A stretch of DNA of 64,000 nucleotides from DASSFG01 sp035547915 (lineage in GTDB: Bacteria > Planctomycetota > Planctomycetia > Pirellulales > JAICIG01), in contig DASZTS010000027.1 of the NCBI GenBank assembly GCA_035547915.1, forward strand, positions 19,703 to 83,702, read 5' to 3'. Below, piece after piece: positions 1-9,044 of the stretch. A program made the position numbers and the translations under genes. The notes beneath the pieces are model-generated. The model ran no database searches, was not told the DNA's origin, and saw nothing but the letters and a program-made list of their open reading frames with translations. Position 1 is the first letter of the stretch. Each line of letters begins with the position of its first letter.

Positions 1-306
1 CGGCTTTCGAAAGGCGAGGCCAATGTTTCGGACCTGGCGCAGCCCTTCCTGCGCGAAATGAGCCTGCCGGCGGTCACAAAGCACCTCAAGGTCTTGGAAA
101 AGGCCGGCTTGATCACGAAGACGCGCGAAGCGCAATGGCGGCCGTGCAAGCTCAAGCCCGACGCCTTGAAGGACGTGGCCGATTGGATGGAGCCGTATCG
201 GATCTTCTGGGAGCAGAGTTTCGACCGCCTCGATGCCTATTTGAAAACCGTCACCGCCAAGAAGAAAGAAACAGGAAAGAAGAATGCCAAGCAAAAACAA
301 AAATAA
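1..306 (+). CDS. ArsR-family winged-helix transcriptional regulator, 5' end missing
   Basis: The reading frame is open from base 1, so the start lies outside the window; about 101 residues are visible. The motif LPAVTKHLKVLEKAGLI is the recognition helix and start of the wing of ArsR-type metal/stress repressors, and the C-terminal tail is Lys-rich (KKKETGKKNAKQKQK). The gene overlaps the next one, a double SRPBCC (AHSA1-like) protein, by 23 bases. ArsR-SRPBCC pairs are common, with the regulator normally repressing its own operon. No metal-binding cysteines are visible in the retained part, in line with the non-metal ArsR subgroup usually linked to SRPBCC genes. The ligand is unknown. Confidence 0.85.
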   Translation, partial: RLSKGEANVSDLAQPFLREMSLPAVTKHLKVLEKAGLITKTREAQWRPCKLKPDALKDVADWMEPYRIFWEQSFDRLDAYLKTVTAKKKETGKKNAKQKQK

Positions 307-1246
307 CCCGAACGAACTCTGCCTCACCCGCATCTACGACGCGCCCGTGCAAGCCGTCTGGGACGCTTGGACCGATCCCGAACAGGTGGCGCAGTGGTGG
401 GGACCGCGCGGCTTCACGCTCACCACGCATGGCAAGGATCTGCGCCCCGGCGGGCATTGGACCTACACCATGCACGGCCCCGACGGCGTCGACTACCCCA
501 ACAAGACGCTGTATTACGAGGTCGAACCGTGCGCCAAGCTCGTCTACGACCACGGCGGCCACGACGACCGGCCGCCCCTCTTCCGAGTCACGGTCCTGTT
601 CTCCGAGGTCAAAGGCGGCACGAAGATGGAGATGACCATGGCCTTCGCCAACCCCGAGGCCGCCATCGAGGCCGGCAAGTTCATCAAGAAGGCGAGCGGC
701 GACTCCACGTGGGATCGTTTGGCCGAATACCTGGAGAAGGAGTCATCCGGCAAGGAGACCTTCGTCATCGCGAGAGCCTTCGACGTGCCGCTCGAGGTGA
801 TGTTCCAGATGTGGACCGATCCCGAACATTTTTCGCGCTGGCTGCCGCTGACGGGATTCGACATGCAATTCGTGCATGCCGACATCAAACCGGGAGGGAG
901 CAGTCTCTACTTCATGTCCGCGGCGGACGGTGCCCACAAGATGTACGGCCGGGTCGCCTATCTGGAGATCGAGAAGCCCTCGCGCATCGTCTACACGCAA
1001 CAGTTCGCCGACGAACACGGCAACGTCGCCCGCCATCCGATGGTTTCCACCTGGCCCGAAACGATGCTCACGACCGTCACCTTGACGGCCGAGGGGCCGG
1101 ATCGCACGCGCGTGGCCGTCACCTGGGAGCCCCACGGAGCGACGACGCGCGAAGAGCTGGAAACGTTCCTCCGCTCCAAGGCCGGCATGACCCAAGGCTG
1201 GACGGGATCGTTCGACAAGCTGGAAGCGTACTTGGAAAACCGCTGA
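284..1246 (+). CDS. Double-domain SRPBCC (AHSA1-like) protein
   Basis: This 320-residue soluble protein contains two consecutive SRPBCC/START-like domains of the AHSA1 type, roughly residues 10-150 and 158-320. Each begins with the family signature of a hydrophobic strand followed by W-x-x-W-T-D-P-E (VWDAWTDPEQVAQWWGPRGF and MFQMWTDPEHFSRWLPLTGF). SRPBCC domains form a helix-grip fold with a deep hydrophobic cavity. Single-domain versions of about 150 residues are usual, so this is a tandem duplication. The start overlaps the upstream ArsR gene by 23 bases, implying translational coupling and joint control. The ligand is not predictable from sequence. Confidence 0.88.
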   Translation: MPSKNKNNPNELCLTRIYDAPVQAVWDAWTDPEQVAQWWGPRGFTLTTHGKDLRPGGHWTYTMHGPDGVDYPNKTLYYEVEPCAKLVYDHGGHDDRPPLFRVTVLFSEVKGGTKMEMTMAFANPEAAIEAGKFIKKASGDSTWDRLAEYLEKESSGKETFVIARAFDVPLEVMFQMWTDPEHFSRWLPLTGFDMQFVHADIKPGGSSLYFMSAADGAHKMYGRVAYLEIEKPSRIVYTQQFADEHGNVARHPMVSTWPETMLTTVTLTAEGPDRTRVAVTWEPHGATTREELETFLRSKAGMTQGWTGSFDKLEAYLENR

Positions 1247-1495
1247 AACGGCGGCGGGCACGAGCGGCGTCCGACGTTGGAGTGCGTAGGCTGGGATGCC
1301 TGCGCAGTCTTTCTCTCCTGCGTACGATCCGGCCGTCGCGGCCGGGGAGATTTGGGCGAAGGCACCGCGCTTGCCGATGATGCGCGGGACGCCGGCAATA
1401 CGATGTCGAAGCCGGCGGTGGGCCGGCGCCGATACCGTTCGCCGCGTGCGCGAGCAGTGGCAGGCAGCCTGCAAGGATGCGGGGAGATCAAGGCC

Positions 1496-2362
1496 ATGCG
1501 TCGATCGCTTTTGTTTCGCGTGCTGCCGCTCGTGCTGTTGGCGGCGTCCGCCAGCGTCGTCTACGGCGCCGATCAGCAACATTGGGTCGGCCGTACGGTC
1601 ATGCCCAAGTCGGACCGCTTCAAACCGCGCAACGCCGGCCGCGTTTCGGCGAAGACGATCGTCTGCGTCCGCAAGGTCGACCGCGTGAAGGGAGATTGGC
1701 TGTCGGTGGGCGACGGTTGGTTGCGTGCCGACGAAGTGGTAACCGTCGAAGAGGCGGTGGCCTGGTTCACCACGCGACTCGAGCGGCGGCCGAGTTCCTA
1801 CGACTATCTGAGCCGCTCCGCCGCGCGTTGCGTGCAGGGCGATTATGAAGGCGCCATCGCCGATTGCGACGAGGCCCTCCACATCAACCCGCGTCTCTAC
1901 GCCGCCTACTACCACCGCGCGGCCGCACGGGCCGAGCAGGGACAGTTCGAGGAAGCGATTCGCGATTACGATGCCGCGCTGCGGGTCAACCCGCGCTTGC
2001 TGGGAGCGTATGTCGATCGTGGCGCCGCGCGGCTCAAGCTGGGCGACGACGCGGGTTCGCTCGCCGATGCCAACCGCGCCCTGCGCTTGGCGCCGCGCGA
2101 GGCCGACGCCTACTATGTGCGCGGCATCGCGCGCTACCACCTGCGTCAATATCGCGGCGCGGTGGCCGACCTGAGCTATGTCGTGCGGACCCAACCGGCC
2201 CGGGCGGCGGCCTACGACGTGCGCGGCGCGTGCCAGATCGAACTCGGGCAGACCGACGCGGCGCTCAAGGATTTCGACAAGGCGATCGAGATCGATCCGT
2301 CGAACGCCAGCGCCGTCGCCCACCGCGATCGTCTGCGGGTGGCGCGAGCCACCACGAACTAG
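1496..2362 (+). CDS. Exported TPR-repeat protein with N-terminal SH3-like segment
   Basis: The protein has 288 residues from ATG 1496, which is preceded by GGGGAG and directly followed by a signal peptide (MRRSLLFRVLPLVLLAASAS, then VVYGA). After cleavage there is a short SH3-like segment (HWVGRTVMPKSDRF to GWLRADEV), then five or six tetratricopeptide repeats from about residue 95 to the end. The repeats show the 34-residue A-x-x-D-x-x-x-A-L-x-x-N-P-R pattern, and the last reads DAALKDFDKAIEIDPSNASA. TPRs are protein-interaction scaffolds. The partner is unknown and the neighbours give no clue. A longer in-frame extension upstream to 1277 is possible but would bury the signal peptide. Confidence 0.85.
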   Translation: MRRSLLFRVLPLVLLAASASVVYGADQQHWVGRTVMPKSDRFKPRNAGRVSAKTIVCVRKVDRVKGDWLSVGDGWLRADEVVTVEEAVAWFTTRLERRPSSYDYLSRSAARCVQGDYEGAIADCDEALHINPRLYAAYYHRAAARAEQGQFEEAIRDYDAALRVNPRLLGAYVDRGAARLKLGDDAGSLADANRALRLAPREADAYYVRGIARYHLRQYRGAVADLSYVVRTQPARAAAYDVRGACQIELGQTDAALKDFDKAIEIDPSNASAVAHRDRLRVARATTN

Positions 2363-2568
2363 CCGCTCGTCGCCGTCGGTGTCGGGCGATTTCCTGCCAG
2401 AGCGCACGCGCTGTTGCCCGCGCGACGGCGGGCCATGCATCGCCGCGCCCGCGGCGTTAGACTGGGGGCGGCGGACGCCGGGCGGTGGCATCGACGAGCA
2501 GTGCTCGGCACGCGGCTTGCACCTCAGCCGTCATCCGCCCGACACCACCGCCCTGCTTGGATGCCGCC

Positions 2569-3408
2569 ATGAGCTATGGCTACGAAGACCGCCAGCCGCA
2601 ATTCCCCCTCGGCCGCTTGCTGATCGCCGGGGTGATCGCCCTGATTTCGATCGTCTCGTACCTGGGCACCCGCAGCACGAATGAGCTGACGGGCGAGGTC
2701 CAGCACGTGAGCATGTCGGTGCAGCAGGAGATCGGCATGGGTTTGCAGGCGGTCCCCGAAATGGAGGCGCAATACGGGGGCGAAGCGTCCGATCCGCGCG
2801 GCCGGGCGCTGGTGACGAAGGTCGGCCAGCGACTGGTCGAGCACTCGGTGGCCGCCAAGAGCCACTACAAGTTCCATTTTCATCTGCTCGCCGATCCCCG
2901 GACGATCAATGCCTTCGCCCTGCCGGGCGGCCAGGTCTTCATCACCGAGGGGTTGTTTCGGCATCTGAAGACCGAAGGTCAACTCGCCGGCGTCCTCGGG
3001 CACGAGATCGGCCATGTGATCGAGCGCCATAGCGCCCAGCAACTGGCGAAGAGCCGGCTCACCGAAGGGCTGACCGGCGCGGCGGTCATCGCCTCGTACG
3101 ACCCGAACAATCCACGCAGCCGAGAGACCGCGGCGGTCGCGGCCGCCATCGGGCAGCTCGTCAACCTGCGATACGGCCGCGGCGACGAATTGCAGGCCGA
3201 CGAATGGGGCGTGAAGCTGACGGCCTCCGCCGGCTACGATCCGCGGGCGATGATCGGCGTGATGGAGATCTTGGAGGAGGCGGCGCATGGGGCCGAGCCG
3301 CCCGAGTTCTTCAGCACGCACCCCAACCCCGAGCACCGGCTGAAGCGCATCAAGGAGCTCATCGCCAACGAATTCCCCGACGGTGTGCCCGACGGGCTGG
3401 AACAGTAG
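2569..3408 (+). CDS. M48-family zinc metallopeptidase (membrane-anchored)
   Basis: This 279-residue protein carries the zinc-protease motif H145-E-I-G-H149 (GVLGHEIGHVIERH) and the downstream E-L-Q-A-D-E-W-G glutamate/aspartate motif typical of M48 (Ste24/HtpX/BepA-like) enzymes. One N-terminal membrane segment (LLIAGVIALISIVSYLG, about residues 17-33) anchors the catalytic domain outside the cytoplasm. The ADPRTINAFALPGGQVFI motif before the active site is characteristic of the BepA/LoiP subgroup of periplasmic quality-control peptidases. ATG 2569 was chosen because the membrane segment follows it immediately; upstream in-frame ATG codons add a Cys/Pro-rich extension. It ends 11 bases before a convergent gene. 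Confidence 0.9.
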   Translation: MSYGYEDRQPQFPLGRLLIAGVIALISIVSYLGTRSTNELTGEVQHVSMSVQQEIGMGLQAVPEMEAQYGGEASDPRGRALVTKVGQRLVEHSVAAKSHYKFHFHLLADPRTINAFALPGGQVFITEGLFRHLKTEGQLAGVLGHEIGHVIERHSAQQLAKSRLTEGLTGAAVIASYDPNNPRSRETAAVAAAIGQLVNLRYGRGDELQADEWGVKLTASAGYDPRAMIGVMEILEEAAHGAEPPEFFSTHPNPEHRLKRIKELIANEFPDGVPDGLEQ

Positions 3409-3419
3409 CCCGCGGCACA

Positions 3420-5537
3420 CTATCGGTCCTGTAGGGTGAGCCTCAAGCCGAGCACCTCGTACTCGTTGGGCGGCATCGCAACGTTGACGATGCGGTACGG
3501 ATAGATTTGCAATTCGGGCAGCCATTCGGCCAACTGATGGGCGCTGTGTTGCGAAACCGTTGTCCCCGCCAGCCAGAGAAGGCGCAACTTCGTGAGCGGC
3601 CGAAGCTGTTCCAGGCCGGCACCGCTGATCGAACTATCGGCGAGGCTGAGCTGTTCGAGCGAAGTGAGCTTGCCGAGAGACGCCAGACCCGCCTCACCAA
3701 GCGAAACATTTATGAGCGACAAGCTTTTGAGTTGTCGCAAAGCCGTGAGCGATTCGCAGTCGGCATCGGTGATCGATTTCGCCGGCGTCTCGATCGAGGT
3801 CAGTCCCGTGACCTGTGCCAGGCCAGCCAGCGAAAACTGATCGGAATGGAAGGAGATCCTTTCCAGCGATCCGAGCCCCTTCAAATGCGCCAACCCCTCG
3901 TCGGTAACTTTCGTTCTTCCCAGCCCGAGCGTTCTCAACTGCTGAAAACCGGCAAGGTGCGGCATGCCGGCATCGGTAATGAACGTACCGGAGAGTGACA
4001 GATGCCGCAGCGCGGGCAAGTGGGCCAGGTGCGCCAATCCTTCGTCGTCGATGCCACAGTTGTCGAGATTGAGTCCCTGCAGATTGACCAGGCCCGCCAG
4101 GTGCCGCAAGCCCTGCGACGTGATCTTGGTGTGCGCCAAATTCAATTGCTTCAACTCGTGCAGGCCGGAGATCTCTGCCAGGCCGGCATCGCCCACGGGG
4201 TTGTGCATGAGGTCGAGCAGTCGCAAGCGTTTGAGGCGGCCCACGTGCTGCATGTCGGCATCGGTGACGCCATAATCTCCCTCCGAGCTCACTCCCGGCG
4301 TGCTACCTCCCGTCCCGAGGCGCGAGCTGTTGTCCCACAGAAGCAGAGCAGGTGCCGTATCGCCGTCGGCGTGCAACGCCGCGAATAATTGCGGCGGCCG
4401 CGTCTCCGATTCACGACCGATCTTGCGCAAGGCGGCGCGCACGCACGCGCGGACATTCTCGCGCGGATCGTCGAAATGCTCGACCAGCGCGTCGGCGGCC
4501 TGTCGCGCGGATGGACCGACGTGTTGCAGCGCGTGGGCGGCGTTTCGAGCCGTCTCGTCGTCGTCACTGCCGAGCAGCGCGGCGATCGCCCGCACGGCCT
4601 TTTCGCCCCAGATAGGTTCGCTCGCGACCTCTTCGCTCGCGGTCCGGTACCCCGCGCCTCCTTCAGGTGGTGCGCCCATTCTGCTCAGCGCAACCAGCGC
4701 TGCCAATCGCACCCGACGATCGGTATCGTGTGCCGCCTCCGTAAAGGGATCGAGATCCGGGTCGGGGTCGCGCGCCAGCAATGCCACCGCCGTGCGGCGC
4801 ACGAGCGGATCGGGATCGTTCTTCATCCCGGCGATGAGCTCGTCCTGTCGAATGGCCGTGAGGTTGGACAGGGCCGCGTAGACCTCGGCCCGCACGAGCG
4901 CGTCGGGGTCCGCGAGCCTTTCGCGCAGGTCCCCGACCGCGTGGTCCGCATCAAATCCCTGTCGGCCCAGTTCGATCGCGGCCCGTCGCCGCACGTCGGC
5001 GTCGGCGTCCGAAAGCAAGGCCGCCAGCTCATCGACGCCGTCGGCCTCCAAGCGGCCGAGCGCGAGAAAGGCCGCCGTTCGCACGGAATCGTCGCTGTCG
5101 TGCAGAGCGGGACGCAATCCAGCGATCGTCGGTCCGGGAGGCGCGCCGATGCGACCCAGCGCGGCGGCCGCTTGCCGACGCACGTTCACGTCGCGATCTT
5201 CGGCCGCAACCACCAACTCGTCGACGGCCCCGGCCGCCTTCGAGCCCAGCCGGGCCAACGCCAGGCCGGCCAACTCGCGCCCCAGGGCGTCGCTTTCCCG
5301 GAGTGCCTGCACCAGAGCCGGTACTACCGCGGCGTCGGCACGTTCCAGTTGATCGGCCGCGATGCGGCGCGCGCTCAACGGCCGCGCCGAATCGCGCAGC
5401 ACGGCCACGCGTTGGTGTGCCGTCATCGGCCGTTCGCGATGGACCATCCACCACCCGGCGGCGGCCAGCGCGGCGAGCCAGAAACAGGCTCGCACCAGGT
5501 GACCGGTCCACGTCCGTTCAGCGAAATCGTCATCCAT
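3420..5537 (-). CDS. HEAT-repeat plus leucine-rich-repeat protein, membrane-anchored
   Basis: The protein has 705 residues. One N-terminal membrane segment (ACFWLAALAAAGWWMV) is followed by about ten HEAT/PBS-lyase-type repeats (residues ~45-390; pattern D-x-D-x-x-V-R-x-x-A-A-x-A-L-x-x-L-G) and then by about ten leucine-rich repeats (~430-690; pattern L-x-x-L-x-x-L-x-L-x-x-T-x-I-T-D-x-G-L-x-H-L). Both repeat types are interaction scaffolds; no enzymatic motif is seen. Start ATG 5537 is supported by GGGAGGTG seven bases upstream; an in-frame start at 5597 is less likely. The combination of an alpha-solenoid and an LRR solenoid in one chain is uncommon. Function unknown. Confidence 0.85.
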   Translation of the reverse strand: MDDDFAERTWTGHLVRACFWLAALAAAGWWMVHRERPMTAHQRVAVLRDSARPLSARRIAADQLERADAAVVPALVQALRESDALGRELAGLALARLGSKAAGAVDELVVAAEDRDVNVRRQAAAALGRIGAPPGPTIAGLRPALHDSDDSVRTAAFLALGRLEADGVDELAALLSDADADVRRRAAIELGRQGFDADHAVGDLRERLADPDALVRAEVYAALSNLTAIRQDELIAGMKNDPDPLVRRTAVALLARDPDPDLDPFTEAAHDTDRRVRLAALVALSRMGAPPEGGAGYRTASEEVASEPIWGEKAVRAIAALLGSDDDETARNAAHALQHVGPSARQAADALVEHFDDPRENVRACVRAALRKIGRESETRPPQLFAALHADGDTAPALLLWDNSSRLGTGGSTPGVSSEGDYGVTDADMQHVGRLKRLRLLDLMHNPVGDAGLAEISGLHELKQLNLAHTKITSQGLRHLAGLVNLQGLNLDNCGIDDEGLAHLAHLPALRHLSLSGTFITDAGMPHLAGFQQLRTLGLGRTKVTDEGLAHLKGLGSLERISFHSDQFSLAGLAQVTGLTSIETPAKSITDADCESLTALRQLKSLSLINVSLGEAGLASLGKLTSLEQLSLADSSISGAGLEQLRPLTKLRLLWLAGTTVSQHSAHQLAEWLPELQIYPYRIVNVAMPPNEYEVLGLRLTLQDR

Positions 5538-5565
5538 GGCCCACACCTCCCGAGTTGAGAAGGTT

Positions 5566-5650
5566 AGAGCAACCGACAAAACCGGGTCGCGCCCCACAGC
5601 CGATTTTCTCCCACGGCACTCGCGCTTCCGGGGTTTGTCAGCCGCTCTCA
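5566..5650 (-). repeat. Dispersed palindromic intergenic repeat, copy A (internally shortened)
   Basis: Read on the minus strand this begins GAGAGCGGCTGACAAA and ends CGGTTTTGTCGGTTGCTCT, matching the ends of the other copies listed here. The central AAAATCGGC...GCCGATTTT dyad is reduced to one arm, so the copy looks internally deleted. It lies between the DUF983 gene (downstream of its stop) and the HEAT/LRR gene start. Confidence 0.75.
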
Positions 5651-5756
5651 GACATCCCGATTGTCGGGCCTGTCGCCGCCAAGAGCAACCGTTGCGGGTC
5701 GTGTCGTGTGCCGCACGAGCCGTTCTGCGGATCCGTCGCGGGCGCCTATCGACCGA

Positions 5757-6149
5757 TCAGTCGGGGTCCCAGTACTGATCGAAGCCGAGCCAGAGGCTGC
5801 GGGCGTAGCGGAAGAACCACAGCGGAAAGACCACGCAATAGGTCGTCAACCCGACGAGCAACGCGTCGTTGCTGACGCTGCTGCCGAAATAGAACGCGAA
5901 GTAGGCGATCGTGACCACGAGCGCGGTCAAGCCGTAGTTGAAGTAGATCGACCCCAGATAGAAACCGGGTTCCTGGAGAAAGTTTAGGTCGCAGGTGGGG
6001 CAACGAGGCCGCATGAGGAACCAACCGAGGAATAGCTTCGATTCGCCGCAGCGCGGGCAACGCAGCCGGCAACTGCGTCCCACCGTTCGCCAGAACGGCA
6101 ACTGCGTTTTTTCGAGCTCTCGGTGTTCGCTGCTCACGGGTGTCAGCAT
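5757..6149 (-). CDS. DUF983-family small membrane protein
   Basis: This 130-residue protein has a zinc-ribbon-like N-terminal part with two CxxC pairs (RCPRCGESKLF and RCPTCDLNFL), followed by two membrane segments (YFNYGLTALVVTIAYFAFYF and ALLVGLTTYCVVFPLWFF). It ends in a short tail containing YARSLWLGFDQYWDPD. This is the DUF983 arrangement, often seen near cytochrome oxidase or metabolism genes; no biochemical function is established. ATG 6149 was chosen because the conserved region starts just after it; longer in-frame forms extend to 6386 without recognisable sequence. There is no good ribosome-binding site, so the start is uncertain. Confidence 0.75.
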   Translation of the reverse strand: MLTPVSSEHRELEKTQLPFWRTVGRSCRLRCPRCGESKLFLGWFLMRPRCPTCDLNFLQEPGFYLGSIYFNYGLTALVVTIAYFAFYFGSSVSNDALLVGLTTYCVVFPLWFFRYARSLWLGFDQYWDPD

Positions 6150-6406
6150 GGCCGATTTTCGCGCGACGTTCAACCGCTTTACGCAATCGGTCGGCTTCCG
6201 CAACACGTTGACCGGCAACAGGTTTCGCACGTGCGGCGAATGTCGTGAACCAACCTTCGCTATCCGGGAGACGTAGAATAGACTGCTTCCAATGAATTCG
6301 CTCCGGCCGTGCCCTTTCTTTGGGCCGCGTCCCAAGACGCATCGGCTACCCGACGAATAACGTGCAGGGATCGAGAGCACAGACAAGAGAGTGAGGTTTT
6401 GGTCCG

Positions 6407-7090
6407 ATGTTTTACTTTGATCCGATGTACTTCCTGTTCATCTCGCCCGCGCTCCTGCTGGCGATGTGGGCACAGTTCCGCGTCCGCTCGGCCTATGCCG
6501 AGGCGCAGCAGGTGCCCGCGCCGATGACGGGTGCCGACGCGGCCCGCCGCGTGTTGGATGCAGGGGGGGTATATGACGTGCAGATCGAGCCGGTTCCCGG
6601 AGAACTTACCGATCACTACGATCCGAGCGCTCGCGTATTGCGTTTGAGCAGCGGCGTCTACGGCACCCGGTCGATGGCGGCCGTCGGCATCGCCGCGCAC
6701 GAAGCGGGCCACGCCCTGCAACACGCGAAGCACTACGCGCCGTTGGTCGTGCGGAACCTGGCGGTGCCGGCCGCGAGCTTCGGCAGTGGTATGGGCCTCT
6801 TGATCTTGTTCGTCGGCGCATTGATGCACGCCCCGGTATTGATCTGGGCCGGCATCTTGCTGTTCGGTTGCGTGGTGTTCTTCCAGGTGGTGAACCTGCC
6901 CGTCGAGTTCGATGCGAGCGCGCGAGCCAAAGACGAGCTCGTGTCGCTCGGCCTCATCAATCCCGACGGGCTGGTCTACGTGCGGCGCGTGTTGAACGCG
7001 GCCGCCTGGACGTATGTGGCGGCGACGCTGCAAAGCGTGCTGATCCTGCTCTATTACATCATGCGATTCTCGAACAATGAGCGTGACTGA
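6407..7090 (+). CDS. YugP-type membrane zinc metallopeptidase
   Basis: This 227-residue protein matches the COG2738/YugP family over its full length. It has an N-terminal membrane helix (YFLFISPALLLAMWAQ), the conserved G-x-x-A-A-R-x-V-L-D region, the LTDHYDP and LRLSSGVY motifs, and the catalytic zinc site H98-E-A-G-H102 (AAHEAGHALQHA). Two further hydrophobic segments lie at about residues 125-160 and one at the C-terminus. The start has GAGG about eight bases upstream. The biological substrate of this family is poorly known. The gene stands alone between two minus-strand genes. Confidence 0.88.
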   Translation: MFYFDPMYFLFISPALLLAMWAQFRVRSAYAEAQQVPAPMTGADAARRVLDAGGVYDVQIEPVPGELTDHYDPSARVLRLSSGVYGTRSMAAVGIAAHEAGHALQHAKHYAPLVVRNLAVPAASFGSGMGLLILFVGALMHAPVLIWAGILLFGCVVFFQVVNLPVEFDASARAKDELVSLGLINPDGLVYVRRVLNAAAWTYVAATLQSVLILLYYIMRFSNNERD

Positions 7091-7155
7091 AAACCGCGGG
7101 CGGACCGGGAACCGCGAGAGGGCAGAGCCGGCTCGGCCGGCCGCGGGGCAGGCGG

Positions 7156-8421
7156 CTACGGCGTGAGCGGTTCTTTCGGGCGGGTGGATTTTTTCTTGCG
7201 TTTCCGCGAGCTGCGCTTGGTCTCGGCTTGGCCGATGCGCCAGGCCAGCCGGCCGTACAGTCGCCCTTCGATGAAAATCAATGTCGCCAGCAGAGGCGGC
7301 ATGAACAGCCCCATCGCATAGGACAAGAAATACACGCCCAGCGCGGTGATGCCAAAGATCATGCCCAACATCAGCACCGATTCGACGAAGACGATCAGCC
7401 ACGCGCCGGGCGTCTTGGCCAGGCTGCCGTACATGACGGGCGAATAGGGCGTGAAGAGGGAGGCGGCCTCCATCGACGACAAGATAAACAGCGGGAAGAA
7501 GAGATTCGCCGCGATCGCGGTCGCCAGTCCGCCCCAGAGCGGCTCGGTGAGTATGCCGACGGGCCAGGCCAACGCCGAAGCGGCCGCCAGCGACAGGCCC
7601 AAGTGCAGCCCGACATAGAGCATCGTGCCCACGCGTTCTCGCCAGTCGCCCTCGGGCCAGCTCGCGACCTCGTCGTTGCCCGACCCGGTGTCTTGCACGA
7701 TGGCCACGAAACATTCGGCCGCGTAGGACAGCGCCCACACCCAGAACCACATCAGCGGCAGCATCAGCAGCCGAGCCATCATCGCATAACGGAAGTCGCC
7801 GCTGAGCAACCACGCCGCCAGGGCCGAAACGCCGCACGCGGGGACGAGCAGCATCGAGAGGATCGCCCACCGCGCCCAGGCTCCGGGCCACCAAGGAAAC
7901 GTGAACACCCCGCGGATGAACCACCCGTTGTCGGGCGGCGCAGGGGGCGCTTCCTCGGGCTCGTTGGCCCGCTCGACGGTCAGGTAATGAAACTCGGTCT
8001 CCGCGCGCTTGGGTTCGGCACCCACCGCGTATTTGCCGGGTGTCGGCAGTGTTTTTGTCTTTTCCGGCTCGGGCGGTGGTGGGATGACAAAGACGCTATC
8101 GCAGTCGGGGCAGCGGGCCTTCTTACCGACGTGCGACCGCCGCGGATGCAGCCGCGCCTGGCACTTCGGGCAGAGTACCAAAAAGATATTGGCATCGACC
8201 GATTCGCTCCGCGCCGCCGCCAAGGGGTCGCGCACGCCGTACTCGCCCGGATCGCGTTTTTTGGGCGCCGCCTCGGGTTTGGGCGGCTGGGGTACGAGGA
8301 CCGCCGAGTAGCAGTCGGGGCAGCGCACCTTCCGGCCGGCCTTTTCCACTCGCGGGTGCAAGACGGCCCGGCACGTCGGGCAGGTGACGCGGACATACCG
8401 TGGGTCGTCGCCGGCGGACAT
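7156..8421 (-). CDS. Polytopic membrane protein with two N-terminal zinc ribbons
   Basis: This 421-residue protein starts with two MJ0042-type zinc ribbons of the form C-P-x-C-x-A-x-L-H-P-R...G-x-K-x-R-C-P-D-C (around residues 11-40 and 77-106), separated by a Pro/Lys-rich linker. About five membrane segments follow from residue ~175, and the tail is very basic (KRSSRKRKKKSTRPKE). The paired zinc ribbons may bind protein or RNA at the cytoplasmic face; no enzyme motif is visible. ATG 8421 was preferred over the in-frame TTG at 8457. GGGGGAGG lies about 15 bases upstream, longer than ideal, so the start is not certain. Planctomycete hypothetical protein. Confidence 0.8.
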   Translation of the reverse strand: MSAGDDPRYVRVTCPTCRAVLHPRVEKAGRKVRCPDCYSAVLVPQPPKPEAAPKKRDPGEYGVRDPLAAARSESVDANIFLVLCPKCQARLHPRRSHVGKKARCPDCDSVFVIPPPPEPEKTKTLPTPGKYAVGAEPKRAETEFHYLTVERANEPEEAPPAPPDNGWFIRGVFTFPWWPGAWARWAILSMLLVPACGVSALAAWLLSGDFRYAMMARLLMLPLMWFWVWALSYAAECFVAIVQDTGSGNDEVASWPEGDWRERVGTMLYVGLHLGLSLAAASALAWPVGILTEPLWGGLATAIAANLFFPLFILSSMEAASLFTPYSPVMYGSLAKTPGAWLIVFVESVLMLGMIFGITALGVYFLSYAMGLFMPPLLATLIFIEGRLYGRLAWRIGQAETKRSSRKRKKKSTRPKEPLTP

Positions 8422-8614
8422 GTTTATCAGCTTACGCCTCCCCCATTCGCGAAGCAAATTGGCGGCGTCCCAACGCCGTTAGAGCGAGTCGGAGGCTAGC
8501 CGAACGCATTATCAATCATTCACCGCTCGCGTTTCAGTAAGTCAAGCTTCACCCCGCCGCTCTGGCGCGGTCTAATGGACCTTGTGGCGCAATAAGCAAC
8601 AGGTCGATCGCGAT

Positions 8615-9015
8615 ATGGTCTATCGCCGCCGCCTGCAATTCCGCTTGGCAACGCTGCTTTTGGCGGTGGCCGTAGCGGCGTTTGCAGCTCACTGGTTTGC
8701 CGCATGGCAGCGAGCCGACGGCGCCAGGCGCGAGTTTGAGCAGGCGGAAAGTGCCGGCGAGATTTCCCGTGCCGAGGAGGCGTCTTCAAAACAGCTCGCG
8801 GCCGACTTGGCAGTACCATTTGCAAATTCACGGAGGGAAAGAATCGCCTTCCTGAACCGTATGGCGTCGATTCAGAAGCTCTATGAGAACATCCTAGGTG
8901 TCGGCTTTTTCCTAATGACGAAGTGCGAGCGACATACCTCGAAACCGTCAAACGGAAGCGGGCCGAGCGCGAGGCGATGGAACATGAGCTTGGGGTCAAG
9001 GCAGACTTGAGGTGA
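8615..9015 (+). pseudogene. Small RRxQF-type membrane protein gene, apparently frameshifted
   Basis: From ATG 8615 the frame encodes MVYRRRLQFRLATLLLAVAV with one membrane helix, then a charged Glu/Arg-rich helical region. In this frame the 3' part turns into Ser/Pro-rich sequence and stops at 9010. If the reading frame shifts back one base at the run TTTTTC (8906-8911), the continuation is a charged helix (DEVRATYLETVKRKRAE, then REAMEHELGVKADLR) ending at TGA 9013-9015, which fits the preceding sequence far better. A single extra T in the run, a sequencing error, or a programmed -1 shift would each explain this. Function unknown. Confidence 0.55.
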
Positions 9016-9044
9016 TACCGAGACCGCCCCTTAACCTAGTACCC

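Noticed and set aside
1330..1346. CCGGCCG-TCG-CGGCCGG hairpin after the SRPBCC gene as a terminator
   Set aside because: The stem is only 7 bp and there is no T-run; GC-rich dyads of this size are common by chance here.
743..2491. Long minus-strand open frame opposite the SRPBCC and TPR genes
   Set aside because: It is antisense to two genes with clear domains and has Arg/Ala/Gly-rich, motif-free translation; a GC-rich shadow frame.
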